From Methanoregula sp. (GTDB lineage: Archaea; Halobacteriota; Methanomicrobia; Methanomicrobiales; Methanospirillaceae), in the NCBI RefSeq assembly GCF_023227875.1, contig NZ_JALOCH010000005.1, forward strand, positions 124,001 to 188,000: DNA of 64,000 bases, given 5' to 3'. Below the pieces are notes generated by a model. That model was given only the letters and a program-made list of their open reading frames with translations. It made no database searches and had not been told where the DNA came from. The position numbers and the translations under genes were made by a program. Positions 32,365-41,650 of the stretch are shown here, one piece after another (the stretch's first letter is position 1; every line of letters starts with the position of its first letter).

Positions 32365-33630
32365 ATGGGTACTGCACTTCTCACTGACCTGTACGAGCTC
32401 ACGATGGCCCAGAGTTATCTCGAGCACAACAAGACCGGATCCGCTGTCTTCTCCATCTTCCCACGGACGCTTCCCGTAAAACGCAATTTTCTTGTTGCCG
32501 GTGGCCTTGAGACCCTGATCGGCCAGCTGGAGCAGTTCCGGTTCAGCGGTGAGGATATCGTGTACCTGAAAAGCCTTCAGATGTTCAGCGATGACTTCCT
32601 CTCCTGGCTCCGGGACTACCGGTTTTCCGGGACCCTCTCCGCGATACCGGAAGGCAGCATCGTATTCCAGAATGAACCCCTTGTCCAGGTAGAGGGCCCG
32701 CTCCCCGACGTCCAGATCCTTGAGACCCTGGCACTCAACTGTATCCATTTCGAGACCGTTGCTGCCTCGAAAGCGGCCCGGATCGTATCCGTAAGCCGGG
32801 GACGGAGCATCGTGGAGTTTGGCTTCCGGCGTTCCCATACCCCGGCTGCGGGCATCGCGGCGGCCCGGGCCGCCTATATCGCCGGGTTTGCCGGGACGTC
32901 GGACCTCGAGGCCGGGAAGCGGTACGGTATCCCGGTTGTCGGGACCATGGCACACTCCTATGTCATGCTCTTTGATACGGAAGATGCCGCGTTCCGGGCA
33001 TACCAGTCTTCCTTTCCCGAACGGGGCCTCTACCTCATCGACACATACGACACGCTTGCCTGCGCCGAAACCGTGATCCGACTTGCACGTGACGGGGTTC
33101 CGGCTATCGGGATACGGATCGACAGCGGGGACATTGGAGCCCTCGCAACGCAGGTGAGGAGTATGTTTGACCGTGCCGGGCTCTCCCACATCAAAATTTT
33201 CGTGAGCAACAATGTGGACGAGTATTCCATTGACCGGTGGCTGGCAGGGGGCGTCCCGATCGACTCGTTCGGTGTGGGAACGCATTTCATCACCTCGTCT
33301 GACGCGCCGTATCTCGATATGGTGTACAAACTGGTGGAGTATGAAGGGACCCCGCGATACAAGACGAGCCCCGGCAAGACCACCTTCCCGTACCGGCGCC
33401 AGGTCGTAAGGCATTACCGGGACGGCATCATGGACCACGATGAGGTGATCCGCATGGCGGGATGTGAGGATGACGGCCTTGTTGAACCGTATCTCCGGGA
33501 CGGGAAACTCACAAGGCCGCTGCCATCGGTGGAAGATATCCGGAAGCACTGCGCACATGAACTCACGACATTACCGGGACCGTTCAGGACACTCGCAAAG
33601 CAGGAGTACGGCGTGAACGTGCTGCCGTGA
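32365..33630 (+). CDS. pncB: Nicotinate phosphoribosyltransferase
   Basis: 421 residues; makes nicotinate mononucleotide from nicotinate and PRPP in NAD salvage. Opens TALLTDLYELTMAQSYLEHN, the canonical start, then EFGFRRSHTPAAGIAAARA (substrate-binding), YVMLFDTEDAAFRAYQ, and the phosphoribosyl-binding IRIDSGDIGALATQVR, with SNNVDEYSIDRW and DSFGVGTHF after it. Length and motif order fit the archaeal-type enzyme. Confidence 0.93.
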   Translation: MGTALLTDLYELTMAQSYLEHNKTGSAVFSIFPRTLPVKRNFLVAGGLETLIGQLEQFRFSGEDIVYLKSLQMFSDDFLSWLRDYRFSGTLSAIPEGSIVFQNEPLVQVEGPLPDVQILETLALNCIHFETVAASKAARIVSVSRGRSIVEFGFRRSHTPAAGIAAARAAYIAGFAGTSDLEAGKRYGIPVVGTMAHSYVMLFDTEDAAFRAYQSSFPERGLYLIDTYDTLACAETVIRLARDGVPAIGIRIDSGDIGALATQVRSMFDRAGLSHIKIFVSNNVDEYSIDRWLAGGVPIDSFGVGTHFITSSDAPYLDMVYKLVEYEGTPRYKTSPGKTTFPYRRQVVRHYRDGIMDHDEVIRMAGCEDDGLVEPYLRDGKLTRPLPSVEDIRKHCAHELTTLPGPFRTLAKQEYGVNVLP

Positions 33631-33724
33631 GCGGGTTTTCTTCTCAGGCAGAAAGCACGATATTTGATCGGTTCACCAAAAAGGAATATACTCTCCTGTC
33701 ATATGTTCATGGAGATATCACCGG

Positions 33725-34438
33725 GTGACTGTCATTTCCCTTGTACCGATTCCCTTCCGCATCTCCGCCCTTACGCAGGAGCGCAACAGCCTCTATGAGT
33801 ACCCGGTGGAGCGGCTTGCCGGTATCGTGAAGGATGTCGGGTTCCGGTGCACGGCGTGTGCAAAGTGCTGCACCCGCGTCTTCAACGGGCATGTCTTCCT
33901 GCTTGACCGGGATGTTACTTCGGTGAAAAAAATCGATCCACAGGCGATAGAGCCCGCCCCGGACCCGGAGTTCTGCGACCAGAACGGTACGTTCTATGTC
34001 TCAGGCTATGCCCTCCGGGCAAAGTCCGACGAGTCGGGTTCCTGCTGGTTTCTGGAGAACGGCCGGTGCCGGATCTACGATGACAGGTTTTTTATCTGCC
34101 GAATTTACCCGTACATGCTCCACCGCGAACCGGATGAGACCGGGAAAGTGGATTGGCGGCAGGTTTCCGGCATCGACCAGCACGGGGAGTTCAACCAGGA
34201 AATTCCGGAGGAAGAGTGTGGGGTGATCGCCCGGGAGACCAAGGAGTTCGAGAATGCGTTCCTGACCCAGGAGATCGCCTTCCTTGAATGCATCCAGGAT
34301 TATTTCTCCCGGAACGGGCTTCGTCACGTTCAGAAGGTGTATGACGACCACATGCGGGCATTCAAAAAAGGAGAGTCGATCCGGGTGATGGTCTTTTATG
34401 ACGGGCGTTTTGAAGAGCACCATATCCGTATGGACTGA
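33725..34438 (+). CDS. YkgJ-family Cys-cluster protein
   Basis: 237 residues from a GTG start following GGAGATATC. The Cys cluster FRCTACAKCCTRVFNGHVFL near residues 41-60 and later CRIYDDRFFICRIYPYML match the YkgJ family (CxxCxxCC plus C...C), thought to bind a Fe-S or zinc centre; the function is unknown. A related gene (42893) occurs in the window. Confidence 0.85.
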   Translation: MTVISLVPIPFRISALTQERNSLYEYPVERLAGIVKDVGFRCTACAKCCTRVFNGHVFLLDRDVTSVKKIDPQAIEPAPDPEFCDQNGTFYVSGYALRAKSDESGSCWFLENGRCRIYDDRFFICRIYPYMLHREPDETGKVDWRQVSGIDQHGEFNQEIPEEECGVIARETKEFENAFLTQEIAFLECIQDYFSRNGLRHVQKVYDDHMRAFKKGESIRVMVFYDGRFEEHHIRMD

Positions 34439-34520
34439 CCATCCGGTTGACTGGTGATTATCTTTTAGTGTTCTGGCTTTTTTCAGGAGGAACCGTATCG
34501 TCCGCCCCGCGTCAGGGTTC

Positions 34521-35333
34521 TTATATGTCAGCATCATGCGAATCCCAGAACCCGGTCAGCACCCTCCAGATCCGTTCCCGCAATATCTTGACCGCCCCGT
34601 CACAGTCCGTCGATTGTCCAGCCCCTGACCCCGGTTCCGGTTCGTAGAGTGCCCGGTTGACCTCGATCTGGATCCAGGGAACCCCCTTGCGCCAGTAATG
34701 TGCGTTTGAGATGAACCCACCGGAGAACGGGTTGTTGATCGCCACTTCGCGGTTGAGTGAGAATTCGGACCGGAACTCGTCCGCGAGGGTGTTTACCCAT
34801 GACTCCGGGCAGGTTGCAATACTGTTCTTTTTTGCCCGCCCCTTCCGGTCCCCGTTGTTTCCGAGACAGAAGAGCGGGCGTTCCGTTCCTGCATCCTTCT
34901 GTTCAGCGGACCCCACGGGCAGCATCGAGTGGCAGTCAAAGGCGATCTTCACGTCATGCTGATCGATCAGTTCGTCGATACGCTGGTGGTAGGGGAAGTA
35001 CCATGCCATCATCACGCGGTGGATCAGGGTCATGTCAGGAAACATACCTTCGCGATAAACCGGCTTCCCATCAACCGCCTGCAGCTTGATGATGCCATCC
35101 GGGTCGCGGGGCGGGAGGGGGAGCGGGGGGCGGTTGAGATCCACCACCATACGGGATACCGGCGTATCGATATGTGCCCGGGCAGAACTGCGAAAATCAT
35201 ACAATTCCCGTGTCATTGGATCGCAATAATAACGGAGCTCCTCCCGCGCCAGTGCAAGACGCCCGGTCAGTTCCGTTGGGACATCGGTGCCCCCGTGCGG
35301 GATGGAGATCAGGAAGGGATAGCGGGTTGTCAC
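34521..35333 (-). CDS. N-formylglutamate amidohydrolase-like protein
   Basis: About 270 residues from a GTG at 35333 (TTRYPFLISIPHGGTDVP); the frame extends 36 codons further upstream but that part is not family-like. The metal-binding signature IPHGG, AFDCHSM and FCLGNNGDRKG are visible, with a C-terminal WIQIEVNRALY motif. The family deformylates N-formylglutamate or related amides; substrate here is not proven. The frame-start choice is uncertain. Confidence 0.8.
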   Translation of the reverse strand: MTTRYPFLISIPHGGTDVPTELTGRLALAREELRYYCDPMTRELYDFRSSARAHIDTPVSRMVVDLNRPPLPLPPRDPDGIIKLQAVDGKPVYREGMFPDMTLIHRVMMAWYFPYHQRIDELIDQHDVKIAFDCHSMLPVGSAEQKDAGTERPLFCLGNNGDRKGRAKKNSIATCPESWVNTLADEFRSEFSLNREVAINNPFSGGFISNAHYWRKGVPWIQIEVNRALYEPEPGSGAGQSTDCDGAVKILRERIWRVLTGFWDSHDADI

Positions 35334-35827
35334 GATAGCAGAATATACGATCAACAGGAGGTTAATTTTTTCATGGAGATCGGATCTGCCTTTTCCCGGG
35401 TCACGTGGACAACGGTTCATTTCCGGAAATGGTTCTTCCAATCACGGGATCACAACTCAATAAAAAGCAGCCCGATGGAAAGGAATGGGCACCATTTCGC
35501 ATGCAAATAAACCCTCCGCAGCCCATGCAGGTTCCGGTAACGGGAACGCGCTGAAAGGTCTTTTTTAAAGGATTGGGGTCATTTAAAGGAGCGTTCCAGT
35601 GGAAGAAAGGGGGTATAAAAGGATGATCAAATCGCCGGATTGGTCGGATATTCTAAAATTCATAACAGAATCCGTAAAGCAGGTTTTTTGAACCGTATTT
35701 TTTTCTTTTGTATCTGCTCCGTTTTGCACAAACGCTGATGAGTGCTGATAAGTCTTGCGGCAACCGGATACTCCCCGCAGCGCGAGTCTTCCCCCTACCG
35801 CTTTTCAGGAATGAAAAAGAGGACGGG
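35334..35827. other. Gene-poor intergenic region
   Basis: 494 bp without a supported gene. Two short T-rich tracts and GGAGGTTAA-like sites appear, and AAAAGGATGATC near 35618-35629, but none opens a protein-like frame. No hairpin or tRNA-like fold stands out. Confidence 0.5.
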
Positions 35828-36325
35828 TCAGGCCCGTTTATACCCGAATTTCCTGAGCAGCCCCGTCCTCCACGCAACGCCTCCAGGCCCTTCAACGCCC
35901 CGGGGTTTCTCTCCATCGATCACGCCCATGATCCCCCGTCCCTGCACAGACTCGGCGATAATCACTTCTGCGGCATTCGCAGTTGCGCAATAGATCGTGC
36001 AGACCTCCTGGACCTGCTTGATCGCATTCAGGACATTGATCGGAAAACAGTCCCGCAGGAAGAGGATGAAGGAATGGCCGGCCCCGATCACCCGGGCATT
36101 GTCCCGGGCAAGGGCGATCAGATCCGCGTCGTTCCCATCAAGGCGGATCAGGCAGTCACCGGATGACTCGCAGAATGCGAGGCCGAACTTTGCATTCGGG
36201 ACAGCCCCGGTAACGGCCTCGCTGATATCCTCAACGGTCTTGATAAAATGCGACTGCCCGAGGATCATGTTCACGTCCTCGGGCTTGTGGATCTTCACCA
36301 CCTTCAGTTCTACGGCTCCGTTCAT
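35828..36325 (-). CDS. Adenosine-specific kinase family protein
   Basis: 165 residues from MNGAVELKVVKIHKPEDVNM; the frame runs upstream but only this ATG starts the family fold. LGQSHFIKTVEDISEAVTGA, FGLAFCESSGDCLIRLDGND and IGAGHSFILFLRDCFPINVL match the compact family known as adenosine-specific kinase (DUF355/PF04008), found in archaea. Kinase activity is proposed from one characterised member; physiological role is unknown. Confidence 0.85.
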   Translation of the reverse strand: MNGAVELKVVKIHKPEDVNMILGQSHFIKTVEDISEAVTGAVPNAKFGLAFCESSGDCLIRLDGNDADLIALARDNARVIGAGHSFILFLRDCFPINVLNAIKQVQEVCTIYCATANAAEVIIAESVQGRGIMGVIDGEKPRGVEGPGGVAWRTGLLRKFGYKRA

Positions 36326-36489
36326 CAGATCACCACAGGAGGAGATGGGAGTTGTATGATAAATGGGTTTTGCCGGAAGGATTGGCGGTTGGGGAATCCC
36401 CCCGATACGCGATTCGCAAATACCGCATCCTTTTAACTGCAAACGTAAAATGTCAGTTGAACAATTCCGGAACACCTGTCGAGGTCACC

Positions 36490-37260
36490 ATGATGATAAA
36501 AAACTACAAGTGTATCGTGTTTCTCCTGCTGGCCTGTTTCATCTTCGCGATGATTCCCGTATCTGCCCTCCAGTCAACAGAGCAATCACTCAGTGATTCC
36601 CTGACACGGGGCAGCCGGTTTACCATTACCATCACCGGCAGCCCGAATACCGCATATTATGTCTGGCTTCCGGGGACATTTACCATGACGGGGGAGCAGT
36701 ACGACCAGCCCCCGGTCATTGCCGGCGGCCAGGCTGACATTGAGAAAGACCCTGAAGGAGGCCCGTACACGATCGGGTCATACCAGTATAACAACGGGGG
36801 AGGGCGCACCATCCTTGACGATGTTGCCCCGGCATCCGCCGATATGTCGAACACCAATTATTACGCCCAGGTAACAACGGATGAAAAGGGACAGGCCATT
36901 GTTGAATTCCGGACATCAGTCTATACGGCGATCAGGTCGTATTCTGTCAAGGTGGAGAACCCGCAGGCACCGGAGAAAGACAATTTCCTCGTCGAGCAGA
37001 AGACCTACAGCAGGAGCGCTTCCAAGCCGATGATCAACACGCCGGCGACGACCATTACGACAATCCCGCCTCAGCCGACCTTCACCCCATCCCCCACACC
37101 GACTCCCACCCTGCCCCCGGAGGCCCTGCCGGTAGTGACAGCAGTTCCAACAACTACACCGGTTCCCACCAAAAAGGCCCCAATGGGTGCAGGGATTGCT
37201 GTAATCGCCACGGGAATCTGCCTGATCGTGCTGTCGGGGAAGCGACGCTTCAGGCAATAA
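36490..37260 (+). CDS. Secreted, C-terminally anchored surface protein
   Basis: 256 residues from the ATG at 36490 behind GAGGTCACC. Signal peptide IVFLLLACFIFAMIPVSAL, beta-rich domain (TITITGSPNTAYYVWLPGTF; SYSVKVENPQ), Thr/Pro linker rich in TPTPTLPPE, then a C-terminal hydrophobic segment IAVIATGICLIVLSGKRRFR. Same architecture as the proteins at 15511 and 45660. Function unknown. Confidence 0.75.
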   Translation: MMIKNYKCIVFLLLACFIFAMIPVSALQSTEQSLSDSLTRGSRFTITITGSPNTAYYVWLPGTFTMTGEQYDQPPVIAGGQADIEKDPEGGPYTIGSYQYNNGGGRTILDDVAPASADMSNTNYYAQVTTDEKGQAIVEFRTSVYTAIRSYSVKVENPQAPEKDNFLVEQKTYSRSASKPMINTPATTITTIPPQPTFTPSPTPTPTLPPEALPVVTAVPTTTPVPTKKAPMGAGIAVIATGICLIVLSGKRRFRQ

Positions 37261-37348
37261 TGCCTGCGATGAGCAGCCGTGCAGGACGCGTACCATCATG
37301 CTCATCCGACCAGATGATGATCCGGTTGAAACTATCTGAGAACCCGCT

Positions 37349-37855
37349 ATGACAGAAGAGACCTGCAACACCAGGAGAGAGGACAGCAGGGAGCAGATGG
37401 ATGCAATCCAGCGGTTCTTTGTGCGCCCGTTCTTCCTCAGCTGCACGATTGGCATCCCCTTCTGCCTCTTCAAGATCCTGTTCGGCCTGAGTGCATTGCG
37501 CGAAGGCATGCACGGCGGGGAATACCTCTGGTTCTTTGGCATGGTCGTGACCGTGTGGGCTGTTGCGGATCTCCTGATGAATACGAGTAGATCGGCACTT
37601 GACCTGCTCCACCGTCAGGCACCGTTCGAGTACTGCACCATTGCCCAGCTCGGCCGCGTATTCGGCAGGCCGTTGATCTTCCTTGCCTTCGATACCCTGC
37701 TGACCTTTGCGATCATCAGCGCCATGCTCTGGACCGGGTGGATCGCGACACTCAGCCCTGCCGAGTCATGGCTCTGGTACGGCGCAACCACGATGAACCT
37801 GATCAGCCTCTCGCTCGTATCTCTCTACAACGAGGTACGTCGCGGGAATACCTGA
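37349..37855 (+). CDS. Membrane protein with about four transmembrane segments
   Basis: 168 residues. Hydrophobic spans include FFLSCTIGIPFCLFKILFGL, YLWFFGMVVTVWAVADLLMN, IFLAFDTLLTFAIISAML and WYGATTMNLISLSLVSL. No family recognised. Convergent with the dCMP deaminase gene, 31 bases apart. Confidence 0.65.
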   Translation: MTEETCNTRREDSREQMDAIQRFFVRPFFLSCTIGIPFCLFKILFGLSALREGMHGGEYLWFFGMVVTVWAVADLLMNTSRSALDLLHRQAPFEYCTIAQLGRVFGRPLIFLAFDTLLTFAIISAMLWTGWIATLSPAESWLWYGATTMNLISLSLVSLYNEVRRGNT

Positions 37856-37886
37856 AGGGGCAGGAAAATAAAAAGAAAGTTACCGG

Positions 37887-38372
37887 TTATTTATCGTCAT
37901 CGCCCAGCGACTCGCGGCTCCGCATCTGGTACAGGACCATCGGGTCCATCTCCTTATAGGTGTCCACACCGGTCCGCATGATCACGTTCGCAATCCCGCT
38001 GTTGACAATCATCTTGGAGCAGAGGAAACAGGGCCAGATCTGGGTGATCCCATCGGTCTCGACATCGAACCCGGAGAGATAGAGCGTGCAGCCCCGGGCG
38101 TGCTTGCCGGCCTGGAGGAGCGCATTCATCTCCGCGTGGACGCTCCGGCAGCGCTCGTAGTTCGAGCCGGACGGGATATTGTGCTCTTTTCGCCAGCATC
38201 GGTTCAGTTCCGTGCAGTCCATCTGCTTGCGCGGCGCGCCGGTGTAACCGGTCGAGACGATGGTATTGAATTCATCGACAATGATCGCTCCGAAATTGCG
38301 CCGTAGGCAGGTGCCCTGGCGGGCGCACCGCGATGCAAGGTCGAGGAAATACTGGTGCCTGTTGGTCCGCAT
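37887..38372 (-). CDS. Deoxycytidylate deaminase-like protein
   Basis: 161 residues with zinc-binding signatures SVHAEMNALLQAG (His and catalytic Glu) and IWPCFLCSKMIVNSGI (PCxxC), plus the deaminase lead CARQGTCLRRNFGAIIVD. This is the dCMP deaminase/ComEB group that converts dCMP to dUMP for thymidylate synthesis. Complete. Confidence 0.9.
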   Translation of the reverse strand: MRTNRHQYFLDLASRCARQGTCLRRNFGAIIVDEFNTIVSTGYTGAPRKQMDCTELNRCWRKEHNIPSGSNYERCRSVHAEMNALLQAGKHARGCTLYLSGFDVETDGITQIWPCFLCSKMIVNSGIANVIMRTGVDTYKEMDPMVLYQMRSRESLGDDDK

Positions 38373-38483
38373 TCAAGAGTGTATGGCAAATCCCGGTATT
38401 AAAGGGGTGGGGTCGGTGCGTGAAGGGTCACACTTTCACGCCGCACGTTCTTCCTGCATTTATGTATCCAGTACGATGATCGT

Positions 38484-38966
38484 ATGGTGTCAGATATGAC
38501 TGAAATTACCCTTGTCGAAGTCCCGACGCAGCAGGTGCTCGGGACCAGGAAAACCGGGACCTATGCCATGATTCCCGAACTTCTCATGAAAGTCTACGAA
38601 TACTCCCAGAAGAAAAAGGCATGTATCGCCGGGCCGCCCGTCTTTCTCTGCCACGAGACCTCTCCTGAAGCGGTGAAGGAAGCACAGGAGAAAGGCACTG
38701 CGGATGTCGAGATCGCATGGCCGGTGACAGGACCCGTTAAGGGCACGAAGGAGATCCGGGCGTACGAACTCCCCGGTGGCCAGATGGCCCATATCATCCA
38801 CAAAGGTCCCTATGCTACCTGTGAACCGACATACCTCCGACTGTTTGCCTGGATCGCGGAGAAGGGCCTGACCATCTGCGGACCGATCCGGGAGGTTTAT
38901 ACCAATGATCCGCGTGAGGTTGCGCCGGAAGAGATCCTCACCGGGATATTCGTGCCGGTCCGGTAA
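38484..38966 (+). CDS. GyrI-like small-molecule-binding protein
   Basis: 160 residues; EITLVEVPTQQVLGTRKTG, YAMIPELLMKVYEYSQKK and AHIIHKGPYATCEPTYLRLF show the tandem beta-alpha-beta pattern of the GyrI/AraC effector-binding fold as a stand-alone domain. Binds an unknown small ligand. Start uncertain between ATG 38484 and ATG 38496 (MTEITLVEV). Confidence 0.8.
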   Translation: MVSDMTEITLVEVPTQQVLGTRKTGTYAMIPELLMKVYEYSQKKKACIAGPPVFLCHETSPEAVKEAQEKGTADVEIAWPVTGPVKGTKEIRAYELPGGQMAHIIHKGPYATCEPTYLRLFAWIAEKGLTICGPIREVYTNDPREVAPEEILTGIFVPVR

Positions 38967-39011
38967 GAGTTCAACAGAGAGAATCCCTGATTTCGGTTGC
39001 CGGGTGTTGCA

Positions 39012-39293
39012 TCACGAAATGGTGCCGGACAAGAACCAGATGATGAGAATTCCATGCAGGCAGGCAAAGACCGGCACGAGATAAAATTGTATTTTTTGGG
39101 TCTTGTGCCGGAACACCCGCATGGCACCAAAGGCCCCGAACGGCCCCATGAATGCCAGCACCAGCAGGGTATTCTCGCTCGTCCTCCACGTGTCCTTCTT
39201 CGCTTTGCGCTTATCCCATGCAAATGCGCATGCCGCGATGAGGTTTACCCCGAGGTACAGCAGCGCAAGGGCCGTGATCGTGTCGGTCCCCAT
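39012..39293 (-). CDS. DUF1294 membrane protein
   Basis: 93 residues with about three membrane segments and the family signatures FAWDKRKAKKDTWRTSE and FGAFGAMRVFRHKTQK. Function unknown in the family. Its ATG shares one base with the stop of the preceding gene (TGATG), implying translational coupling to 39293-39826. Confidence 0.85.
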   Translation of the reverse strand: MGTDTITALALLYLGVNLIAACAFAWDKRKAKKDTWRTSENTLLVLAFMGPFGAFGAMRVFRHKTQKIQFYLVPVFACLHGILIIWFLSGTIS

Positions 39294-39826
39294 CAGTTCC
39301 CACCGGTCGTATCAAGGAAAAAGCGCCATTTGCAGAACATGTCCGGCGGGTGGGGATCGGGTGGTGCAAACAGGCATTCCACCCGGATTGCCGGATCGAT
39401 CTCCTGTGCAAAACTGGTGAATTCCGCACGGTGCATCTCCCGGCAGACATATTCTCCCTGGCCCCGGCGCAGACGGGCCTCCTGTGTCGGGCACACGGGA
39501 ACTGATATGATCACCTCATCGTCGCGTTCCTCGATCGTATACCCGACAATCATTGCCCACGGGAAATGCCGGAGTGCCCTGACAAAGCCGGCCAATCCTT
39601 TTTCCGAGATACCAAAACGCCGGACGATGTCCTTTGCCGCCATGCCGGCCACGCGTCCCCAGACCTGTTCATTAACCTTCTCCGCAGTGCCCTGACCATA
39701 GGTATCGGCAATGTTGATGAACCAGAAGGCATCCACGACCCGGTAATGCCAGAGGAGGAACTCCAGGTACTGGTGCTTGTCTGCATCGGTCATGCCGTCA
39801 AAGAGATCGAGGTTCATGTAACTCAT
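39293..39826 (-). CDS. Cytoplasmic protein, DUF6125-like
   Basis: 177 residues from MSYMNLDLFDGMTDADKHQY; the open frame upstream is not protein-like. FLLWHYRVVDAFWFINIADT, EKVNEQVWGRVAGMAAKDIV and the C-terminal EYVCREMHRAEFTSFAQEID resemble small methanogen proteins of the DUF6125 type, whose function is unknown. Conserved Cys residues near residues 103, 118 and 142 could bind a metal. Coupled to the DUF1294 gene. Confidence 0.65.
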   Translation of the reverse strand: MSYMNLDLFDGMTDADKHQYLEFLLWHYRVVDAFWFINIADTYGQGTAEKVNEQVWGRVAGMAAKDIVRRFGISEKGLAGFVRALRHFPWAMIVGYTIEERDDEVIISVPVCPTQEARLRRGQGEYVCREMHRAEFTSFAQEIDPAIRVECLFAPPDPHPPDMFCKWRFFLDTTGGN

Positions 39827-40085
39827 GGGGATCACTTCAGGAATGGAAAGAATCGTGCCGGTTCTCATATGAACATTTGGATTCGTATTGTGGGTATTGT
39901 GAACAGGATTTTTATTTTTCGTCCGGGCAGATCCGGTTACCATGTTACAAGCAGGGTCTGGTTGATCCGGATCAGCGGATCAAGCAGGAGCCTTGGGGGT
40001 GCCTGAAAAATTTTCAGCAGGATCCGGTAAATTTTTTTCATGCAGGGTCTGCCCGAAAACCTCTCCAACCCACTATTATTCATCA

Positions 40086-40487
40086 ATGATCTGCTTTATA
40101 ATATACAGGAAGGGAGTCAGGGTGCAGGAGATCACACTGGATATTATCATCGATATGCATGACAGGATAATGGAAAGAGACGGAGGCGATGACCGGATTA
40201 TCTGTGAAGGCATCCTGAATGAGGTGGTGTTCCAGGCTAACCTCAGGGAAAACCGAATCCAGCAAGCTGCAACAGTCTTCTGGTCGCTCTGCGCATATCC
40301 TGCATTCCGCGAGGGGAACAAGAGAACGGGATATCGTCTCGCAGAGATGATCCTTTCCTTAGATGATTCCCCGCTATCCCTGCCCTGCGAGGAACTGCGT
40401 TTACTTGTGCAGGGCATCAATGCATTCTCGGTCGAGATCGAAGACGTGGAAAGAGTCCTGCAACACCATGTAAAAAAGACGGCCTGA
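40086..40487 (+). CDS. Fic/Doc-fold protein with altered active site
   Basis: 133 residues, with an internal GTG possible at 40122. The helix IDMHDRIMERDG, IICEGILNEVVFQ and the Fic-core AFREGNKRTGYRLAEMIL place it in the Doc subgroup of Fic proteins. The normal motif HxFxxGN(K/G)R has here PAFREGNKR, with Pro at the catalytic His position, so AMP transferase/kinase activity is doubtful. No antitoxin gene precedes it. It converges with dinB, the two stops being 4 bases apart. Confidence 0.75.
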   Translation: MICFIIYRKGVRVQEITLDIIIDMHDRIMERDGGDDRIICEGILNEVVFQANLRENRIQQAATVFWSLCAYPAFREGNKRTGYRLAEMILSLDDSPLSLPCEELRLLVQGINAFSVEIEDVERVLQHHVKKTA

Positions 40488-40491
40488 ACGC

Positions 40492-41640
40492 TTATACGGG
40501 TAGCGTTGCCTGGCAGGTGTCCTTCTTCTCAAATGATGACAGCCGGATCCCGATGAGCCGGACCTTCCTGCCATCATATGCCTCGCGGAACAGCGTATGC
40601 GCAAGTGACCGTACTACCGTGGCATCGCCGGAATAATGCGACAGGCTCCGGCTCCTGTTCCGGGTGATGAACCCTTGGTACCGGATCTTGAGCGTGATGG
40701 TCCTGAACCGGAGCTGTTCTTCCGCCGGGTTCCCGCAGACACTCCGGATTAGCGAATCCAGCGTGGAGACGATGACATCCACATCGTCTGTATCTGTATC
40801 GAACGTGGTCTCCCGCGAGATCGATTTTGTTTCCTGGCAGTCCATAACCCCGCTCTCGTCAATACCCTGCGCCAGCTGGTGCAGGGCAACCGCACTGCGG
40901 CCAAACCGCCCGATCAGGCTCTGGACATCCTGCCGGGCAAGGTCACCGATCGTCCGGATCCCCATCTCGAAGAGCATCGCTTCTGCTTTCTTTCCCACCC
41001 CGGGGATCGTTCTGACAGGGAGGGGATCGAGAAACTCCTGCAGGGGCGGGGGCGTGATGACCGTGAGCCCGTCAGGCTTCTGATAATCGGAGGCAATCTT
41101 GGCAATGGCACGTGCGGGGGCAATGCCGATTGAACATGAGAGCCCGAGACGGTTCCTGATAACCGTCTTGATCTCATCTGCAAGGGCTTGTGCAGAGGTA
41201 AAAAATTCGAGAGAACTGAGATCGAGAAAAGCTTCATCGATACTTACCTGTTCCATCGGAAACCCATACGACCGGAGGATCTCCATCACAGCAGCCGATG
41301 CCTGTACATATGCAGGAAAATCCGGCGGGAGGAAAAACGCATGGGGGCAGAGGACGAATGCCTGCGAGATCGGCATCGCTGACCGGATGCCAAATGCCCT
41401 CGCCTCGTAGGAACAGGTCGAGACAACCCCTCGTCCCTTCCCCTGCCTGGGGTCGGCACCGATGACCACGGGTTTACCGGCAAGTGCCGGCCTTCTTTGC
41501 ATCTCGACAGACGCATAGAAGCTGTCCATGTCGAGGTGAAGGATGATCCGCGGAGTAACTTCCTGCACATCGCGGTTCGCCAGAGGAACATCATCCGGAT
41601 ATGCCGGGGAAGAGGACTGGTTGAGCGTGACAGGGGACAT
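40492..41640 (-). CDS. dinB: DNA polymerase IV (Y-family)
   Basis: 382 residues from the ATG at 41640; an ATG three codons upstream is also possible. Translesion polymerase. Catalytic motifs ILHLDMDSFYASVE near residue 35 and SIDEAFLDLS near 130 are intact, with the thumb helix-hairpin-helix GVGKKAEAMLFEMGIRTIGD and a little-finger domain ending FEKKDTCQATLPV. Encoded right after an Nre gene, which makes a DNA-repair unit plausible. Confidence 0.93.
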   Translation of the reverse strand: MSPVTLNQSSSPAYPDDVPLANRDVQEVTPRIILHLDMDSFYASVEMQRRPALAGKPVVIGADPRQGKGRGVVSTCSYEARAFGIRSAMPISQAFVLCPHAFFLPPDFPAYVQASAAVMEILRSYGFPMEQVSIDEAFLDLSSLEFFTSAQALADEIKTVIRNRLGLSCSIGIAPARAIAKIASDYQKPDGLTVITPPPLQEFLDPLPVRTIPGVGKKAEAMLFEMGIRTIGDLARQDVQSLIGRFGRSAVALHQLAQGIDESGVMDCQETKSISRETTFDTDTDDVDVIVSTLDSLIRSVCGNPAEEQLRFRTITLKIRYQGFITRNRSRSLSHYSGDATVVRSLAHTLFREAYDGRKVRLIGIRLSSFEKKDTCQATLPV

Positions 41641-41650
41641 ACTGCACATC

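Noticed and set aside
35334..35827. tRNA or small RNA gene in the gap
   Set aside because: No cloverleaf with acceptor pairing or T-loop GTTCRA box could be built by eye.
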